DNA of 41,877 nucleotides from Streptomyces sp. VRA16 Mangrove soil (GTDB lineage: Bacteria > Actinomycetota > Actinomycetes > Streptomycetales > Streptomycetaceae), in NCBI RefSeq assembly GCF_017377775.1, contig NZ_JAFVLN010000031.1, positions 1 to 41,877 of the forward strand, given 5' to 3'. Of this stretch, positions 37,972-41,877 are shown piece by piece. How positions within the stretch are numbered: position 1 is the stretch's first letter; each line of letters starts with the position of its first letter. Made by a program: the position numbers and the translations under genes. The notes under the pieces were generated by a model. It was not told the origin of the DNA and ran no database searches. It worked only from the letters and a program-made list of their open reading frames with translations.

Positions 37972-39084
37972 ATGGGTTCGGGTTCGGGTTCGGGTGCGGG
38001 TTCGGGTCCGGTGGGGGTCGCCCTCGTCGGAGCCGGTGTGATCAGCGCGCAGTATCTGCGGACGCTGTCCGGCTTCGCGGATGTACGGGTCGTCGCGGTC
38101 GCCGACATCGATGTCGCCCGGGCCGAGGCGGCGGCCCGCGCGCACGACGTGCCGCTCGCCGGGGACACGGCGACGGTGCTCGCGGCGCCGGAGGTCGAAC
38201 TCGTCGTCAATCTGACCGTGCCCTCGGCGCATGTCGAGGTGGGGCTCGCGGCGCTGCGCGCGGGCAAGCACCTGTACGGCGAGAAGCCGCTCGCGCTCCG
38301 CCCCGACGAGGCCGAGAAGCTGCTCGCGGAGGCGGCCCAACGGGGTCTGCTCGTGGGGTGTGCGCCGGACACGTTCATGGGGGCGGGCCTGCAGTCGGCG
38401 CTGCGGGCGGTCGCGGCGGGGCACATCGGCGTACCGGTGGCGGCGTCGACGGCGGTACGGAGTCTGGGGCCCGAGCGGTGGCACCCGTCCCCCGCGTTCT
38501 TCTATCAGCCGGGCGCGGGGCCCCTGTTCGATCTCGGCCCGTACCATCTGACGTCGCTCGTGGCGCTCTTCGGGAGTGTCGGGCAGGTCGCCGCGTCGGC
38601 GCGGCAGGCACGTGCCGAGCGGGTGGACGGCGCCGGACGGCCGATCCCGGTCGAGGTGCCCACCCATGTGTCGGCGCTGCTCGACTTCACCTCGGGGCCC
38701 GCGGCGACGTCCGTACTCAGCTGGGACTCGGCGCGCCCGCACCTGCACTTCGAGGTGACCGGCACCGAGGGCACGCTGGCGGTGCCCGACCCGAACACGT
38801 TCGCGGGGCCGCTGCGGGTGCGGCGCAACGGCGCCGACGACTGGGCCGAACTGCCGGTGCGGGGGCGGACGGACGGGCGCGGACTCGGGGTCGTCGATCT
38901 GGCCCGCGCGATCCGGTCGGGGGGTGCGCCGCGGGCCTCGGGCGCGCTGGCACTGCATGTCCTTCAGATCATGACGGCGGTGACGGACTCGGCGAGCCGC
39001 GGGGCGTTCGTCCGCCCGCCGGCGCTCGCGGTGCAGCCCGAGCCGCTGCCGGTGGACTGGGATCCGGCGCCCCGGACGCTGTGA
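37972..39084 (+). CDS. Gfo/Idh/MocA family oxidoreductase
   Basis: The 370-residue NAD(P)-dependent sugar or inositol-type dehydrogenase has a Rossmann start, 'GVALVGAGVISAQYLRTL' (about residues 15-32). The family EKP motif ('GKHLYGEKPLALRPDEAEKLL', about 95-115) is present, and 'GPLFDLGPYHLTSLVALFG' has the catalytic Asp/His pair. The first 13 residues are a Gly-Ser-Ala repeat coded by GGTTCG-type hexamers, apparently an extra leader. ATG at 37972 is used; GTG at 37966 has better spacing to GGGGG and would add two residues. It stands alone between terminators and converges on padR. The substrate is not readable. Confidence 0.9.
   Translation: MGSGSGSGAGSGPVGVALVGAGVISAQYLRTLSGFADVRVVAVADIDVARAEAAARAHDVPLAGDTATVLAAPEVELVVNLTVPSAHVEVGLAALRAGKHLYGEKPLALRPDEAEKLLAEAAQRGLLVGCAPDTFMGAGLQSALRAVAAGHIGVPVAASTAVRSLGPERWHPSPAFFYQPGAGPLFDLGPYHLTSLVALFGSVGQVAASARQARAERVDGAGRPIPVEVPTHVSALLDFTSGPAATSVLSWDSARPHLHFEVTGTEGTLAVPDPNTFAGPLRVRRNGADDWAELPVRGRTDGRGLGVVDLARAIRSGGAPRASGALALHVLQIMTAVTDSASRGAFVRPPALAVQPEPLPVDWDPAPRTL
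37975..38010 (+). repeat. GGTTCG hexanucleotide repeat inside the start of the oxidoreductase gene
   Basis: About six consecutive six-base units (GGTTCG three times, then GGTGCG, GGTTCG and GGTCCG) encode the Gly-Ser-rich N-terminus. Changes in unit number would keep the reading frame. It may be only low-complexity drift. Confidence 0.7.
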
Positions 39085-39116
39085 CGGGCCGCCGGTCGGC
39101 GGGCGGGGCCCGTCAC
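39081..39116. terminator. Hairpin between the oxidoreductase and padR genes
   Basis: Perfect ten-base arms GTGACGGGCC (39081-39090) and GGCCCGTCAC (39107-39116) overlap the stop codons of both convergent genes, suggesting a shared terminator. Confidence 0.65.
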
Positions 39117-39652
39117 CCGGGGTCCCGCGCCAGCTCGGCCAGCGTCCGCTCCAGCCATCGCACCCAGAACGTCTCCAGGTCGATGCCGGCCCGCAGCACC
39201 GCGTGCTGGAGCCGGTCCGGCTCGGAGTCCTTGTCCGGCGGGAAGTCCCGCTTCTCGATCTCCAGGTAGGTCGCCAACTGGCTGCGGTGCAGATCGAGAT
39301 GGCGCCGCAGATCGGCGTCGACGCCCTCGACACCGACCACCGCGGCGGAGCGCAGCCGCAGCAGCAGGGGGTCGCGCAGCGGCTTGGGGTCCTGCGGGGC
39401 GGCCGTCCAGCGGGCGAGTTCGGCGCGGCCCTCGGGCAGGACCTCGTACTGCTTCTTCTGGCCGCGCGCGGGGGCCTGCGCCGGCAGGGCCCGGATGAGT
39501 CCCTCGCGCTCCAGCTTTCCCAGTTCCCGGTAGATCTGCTGGTGCGTCGCCGACCAGAAGTAGCCGATGGACCGGTCGAACCTGCGGGTCAGTTCGAGGC
39601 CCGACGACGGCTTCTCCAGGAGGGCCGTGAGGATCGCGTGCGGCAGTGACAT
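39113..39652 (-). CDS. PadR family transcriptional regulator
   Basis: The 179-residue regulator has a PadR winged helix ('LPHAILTALLEKPSSGLELTRRFDRSIGYFWSATHQQIYRELGKLEREGLI', about residues 3-53, with the wing to about 80). A C-terminal helical dimerisation part follows (Vir-type, about 95-175). ATG at 39652 is preferred over an upstream GTG because the family begins at this point. It lies just downstream of the fadH-like gene on the same strand, separated by a 33-base imperfect palindrome that may be its operator. It probably represses itself and possibly the fatty-acid gene; the ligand is unknown. Confidence 0.9.
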   Translation of the reverse strand: MSLPHAILTALLEKPSSGLELTRRFDRSIGYFWSATHQQIYRELGKLEREGLIRALPAQAPARGQKKQYEVLPEGRAELARWTAAPQDPKPLRDPLLLRLRSAAVVGVEGVDADLRRHLDLHRSQLATYLEIEKRDFPPDKDSEPDRLQHAVLRAGIDLETFWVRWLERTLAELARDPG

Positions 39653-39670
39653 GGGGCTCAGGGTAAGGGT

Positions 39671-39703
39671 GATCACGCGGCCGGCGGGCCCGGCCACGTG
39701 ATC
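39671..39703. promoter_or_regulatory. Palindrome between fadH and padR (operator or terminator)
   Basis: Arms of 14 bases, GATCACGCGGCCGG and CCGGCCACGTGATC, with one mismatch and a five-base centre, begin 19 bases upstream of the padR start and follow the fadH stop. The less GC-rich outer part (GATCACG/CGTGATC) looks like an operator, while the inner part could act as a terminator stem. Confidence 0.5.
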
Positions 39704-39712
39704 GCCCGGTCT

Positions 39713-41728
39713 CTAGAGGGCGGCCGCGACCTCGGTGCCCTGCTTGATGGCGCGCTTGGCGTCCAGTTCGGCGGCGACGTCGGCGCCGCCGATGAGGTGC
39801 GGCGTGCGTCCTGCGGCGATCAGGTCGTCGTACAGGGAGCGGAAGGGCTCCTGACCGGCGCAGAGCACCACCGTGTCGACGGGGATCAGGGACGTCTCGC
39901 CATCGACGGTGATGTGCAGGCCCGCGTCGTCGATCAGGTCGTAGCTGGCGCCCGCGATCATCGTGACGCCGCGGTGGCGCAGCTCGGTGCGGTGGATCCA
40001 GCCGGTCGTCTTGCCGAGGCCCGCGCCGACCTTGGAGGTCTTGCGCTGGATGAGGTGGACCTGGCGCGGCGGGGCGGGCCGCTCCGGCTCGGCGAGGCCG
40101 CCGCGGTCGGCGTAGTCCATGTCGACGCCCCACTGGCGGAAGTACGTGGCCGGGTCCTGGCTGGCCTTCTCGCCGCCGTCGGTGAGGTACTCGGCGACGT
40201 CGAAGCCGATGCCGCCCGCGCCGATGACGGCCACGCGGTCACCGACCGGGGCGCCGTGCTTGAGGACGTCGAGGTAGCCGACGACGCTCGGGTGGTCGAC
40301 GCCCTCGATGACCGGGGTGCGCGGGCTGACGCCGGTGGCGACGACCACGTCGTCGTAGCCGTCGAGGTCGTCGGCAGCCACCCTGGTGTTCAACTTGACG
40401 TCCACACCGCGCAGTTCGAGCTGGGTGCGGAAGTAGCGCAGCGTCTCGTCGAACTCCTCCTTGCCGGGGACCTTGCGGGCGACGTTGAGCTGGCCGCCGA
40501 TCTCGGACGCGGCGTCGAAGAGGGTGACGTCGTGGCCGCGCTCGGCGGCGGAGACGGCGCAGGCGAGTCCGGCCGGGCCCGCACCGACGACGGCGACGCG
40601 CTTCTTCAACTGCGTGGGAGACAGGACGAGTTCGGTCTCGTGGCAGGCGCGCGGGTTGACCAGGCAGGACGTGATCTTGGCGCTGAAGGTGTGGTCGAGG
40701 CAGGCCTGGTTGCAGCCGATGCAGGTGTTGATGGTGTCGGAGCGGTCGGCGGCGGCCTTGTTCACGAAGTCCGGGTCGGCGAGCATCGGCCGGGCCAGCG
40801 AGACCATGTCGGCGACGCCGTCGGCCAGCAACTCCTCGGCGATCTCCGGGGTGTTGATGCGGTTCGTGGTGACGAGCGGGACGGACACCTGACCCATCAG
40901 CTTCTTGGTGACCCAGGTGTAGGCGCCGCGCGGCACGGACGTCGCGATGGTCGGGATGCGGGCCTCGTGCCAGCCGATGCCGGTGTTGATGATGGTGGCG
41001 CCGGCCGCCTCGATCTCCTTGGCGAGGTGGACCACCTCGTCGAGGGTGGAGCCGCCGGGGACCAGGTCCAGCATGGAGAGCCGGTAGATGAGGATGAAGT
41101 CGGCGCCGACGCGCTCGCGGACCCGCTTGACGATCTCGACGGGGAAGCGGACACGGTTCTCGTAGGAGCCGCCCCAGCGGTCGGTGCGGTGGTTGGTCGC
41201 GGCGACGATGAACTCGTTGATGAGGTAGCCCTCGGAGCCCATGATCTCGACGCCGTCGTAGCCGGCCGACTTGGCGAGTTCGGCGGCGCGCGCGAAGTCC
41301 TCGATGGTCTGCTCGACGTCGGCGTCGCTCAGCTCGTTCGGGACGAACGGGCTGATGGGGGCCTGGATCGGGCTCGGCGCGACGAGGTCCTCGTGGTAGG
41401 CGTAGCGGCCGAAGTGCAGGATCTGCATCGCGATCCTGCCGCCCGCGGCGTGCACCGCGTCGGTGACCTGGCGGTGCTCGGCGGCCTCTTCCTCGGTGGT
41501 GAGCTTGGCGCCGCCGGCCCAGGGGCGGCCCGCCTCGTTCGGGGCGATGCCGCCCGTGACCATGAGGCCGACGCCGCCGCGGGCGCGGGTCGCGTAGAAC
41601 TCGGCCATGCGCGCGAAGCCGTTCTCCGCCTCCTCCAGACCCACGTGCATCGAGCCCATCAGGACCCGGTTGGGCAGGGTGGTGAAGCCCAGATCGAGCG
41701 GGGCGAGAAGGTGCGGGTAACGGCTCAT
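39713..41728 (-). CDS. fadH: NADPH-dependent 2,4-dienoyl-CoA reductase (FadH type)
   Basis: The 671-residue flavoenzyme has a full FadH layout. An FMN barrel (about residues 1-330) carries 'HFGRYAYHEDLVAPS' and 'YLINEFIVAATNHRTDRWGGSYENR'. The 4Fe-4S cysteines are in 'CIGCNQACLDHTFSAKITSC' (about 334-353). The FAD/NADPH domains include 'RVAVVGAGPAGLACAVSA' and a second glycine loop, 'DRVAVIGAGGIGFDVAEYL'. It would reduce dienoyl-CoA intermediates during oxidation of unsaturated fatty acids. GGAGGG precedes the ATG. A TGCAAC-AA-GTTGCA palindrome lies 58 bases upstream, and padR follows. A related xenobiotic enone reductase is the main alternative. Confidence 0.92.
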   Translation of the reverse strand: MSRYPHLLAPLDLGFTTLPNRVLMGSMHVGLEEAENGFARMAEFYATRARGGVGLMVTGGIAPNEAGRPWAGGAKLTTEEEAAEHRQVTDAVHAAGGRIAMQILHFGRYAYHEDLVAPSPIQAPISPFVPNELSDADVEQTIEDFARAAELAKSAGYDGVEIMGSEGYLINEFIVAATNHRTDRWGGSYENRVRFPVEIVKRVRERVGADFILIYRLSMLDLVPGGSTLDEVVHLAKEIEAAGATIINTGIGWHEARIPTIATSVPRGAYTWVTKKLMGQVSVPLVTTNRINTPEIAEELLADGVADMVSLARPMLADPDFVNKAAADRSDTINTCIGCNQACLDHTFSAKITSCLVNPRACHETELVLSPTQLKKRVAVVGAGPAGLACAVSAAERGHDVTLFDAASEIGGQLNVARKVPGKEEFDETLRYFRTQLELRGVDVKLNTRVAADDLDGYDDVVVATGVSPRTPVIEGVDHPSVVGYLDVLKHGAPVGDRVAVIGAGGIGFDVAEYLTDGGEKASQDPATYFRQWGVDMDYADRGGLAEPERPAPPRQVHLIQRKTSKVGAGLGKTTGWIHRTELRHRGVTMIAGASYDLIDDAGLHITVDGETSLIPVDTVVLCAGQEPFRSLYDDLIAAGRTPHLIGGADVAAELDAKRAIKQGTEVAAAL

Positions 41729-41785
41729 GGGGCCCTCCGTGCGCGGCGAACGTCGAGTCTGTTGTAGACGACCCGCACCGCTTTA

Positions 41786-41799
41786 TGCAACAAGTTGCA
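41786..41799. promoter_or_regulatory. Palindromic operator candidate upstream of fadH
   Basis: TGCAAC-AA-GTTGCA is a perfect inverted repeat 58-71 bases before the fadH start, in an AT-rich patch. It is a likely repressor site, but no cognate regulator is identified. The padR-proximal palindrome does not share this sequence. Confidence 0.55.
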
Positions 41800-41839
41800 G
41801 AAGAGAGCTGCGCCACGCCCGCCCGGTCGCGCCAGGCGG

Positions 41840-41877
41840 TCAGGCGGTGGCTGTTTCCGTGCGGGTGCGGGTGCGGC
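41840..41877 (-). CDS. Possible C-terminal end of a gene running out of the window
   Basis: A leftward frame with near-perfect third-position GC ends in a stop at 41840-41842. It would encode a Thr/Arg/Ala tail, RTRTRTETATA. Only 12 codons are visible, so this is tentative. Confidence 0.3.
   Translation of the reverse strand, partial: RTRTRTETATA

Noticed and set aside
39698..41767. A 689-codon rightward frame opposite fadH
   Set aside because: It is a shadow: the leftward strand has complete FMN, Fe-S and FAD/NADPH motifs.
1..41877. CRISPR arrays, insertion sequences and attachment sites
   Set aside because: No spaced direct repeats, transposase or integrase motifs, or tRNA-adjacent duplications were seen on either strand.

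Overview
This window looks like Streptomyces chromosome, probably from an arm or another accessory region. Coding GC is very high with strong third-position GC, and GTG starts and ATGA/GTGA start-stop overlaps are common. It also carries a chaplin, a Tat-exported glycosidase, a DasR-like operator and the actinobacterial SigK/RskA and Asp23 gene sets. No rRNA, tRNA, CRISPR array, transposase or replication origin was recognised.

Layout. (1) 0.1-4.1 kb is a dormancy/hypoxia-type stress cluster. An Acg-type nitroreductase, a PPK2 polyphosphate kinase and an Hsp20 form one operon, divergent from a phosphoribosyltransferase-hydrolase fusion; a DevR/OsdR-like box lies midway between them. (2) 4.1-14.1 kb is a catabolic island. 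It holds a TetR regulator with a clear operator, a 3-alpha-hydroxysteroid-dehydrogenase-like SDR, an Old Yellow Enzyme, maleylacetate reductase, hydroxyquinol 1,2-dioxygenase, a GAF/PucR regulator and both 3-oxoadipate CoA-transferase subunits. Together these would take hydroxyquinol to 3-oxoadipyl-CoA. The thiolase for the last step is missing, but what looks like its C-terminal tail is fused in frame to the CoA-transferase beta subunit. An SMI1/KNR4 gene and an orphan gene interrupt the island. (3) 14.4-20.5 kb holds a Tat-secreted GH29 fucosidase, small unknown genes and several decayed genes: a GH31 lacking its nucleophile half, a ClC channel fragment and an epimerase fragment.

(4) 20.9-31.2 kb is an envelope-stress region. 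An ECF sigma factor (SigK type) and its RskA-like anti-sigma factor share a promoter signature, CCAATCC-N16/17-CGGA, with a membrane molybdopterin oxidoreductase and a fasciclin lipoprotein, so a local regulon can be read from sequence. Between the last two lie remnants of a second RskA and of a DUF4383-like protein. Inside the same region is an Asp23/AmaP operon divergent from a second ECF sigma factor. That sigma factor's partner carries an anti-sigma zinc motif joined to an Asp23-like domain, and this is the most unusual system in the window. (5) 31.4 kb holds a chaplin with a Met/His/Gly/Asp-rich tail, followed by about 1.46 kb with no convincing gene.

(6) 33.2-41.9 kb holds the PTS-dependent dihydroxyacetone kinase operon dhaKLM, a GH75 chitosanase divergent from a three-module FnIII lipoprotein with a DasR-like site between them, a small cell-surface protein, a Gfo/Idh/MocA oxidoreductase, a PadR regulator and a FadH-type 2,4-dienoyl-CoA reductase. 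Strong hairpins separate most convergent gene pairs.
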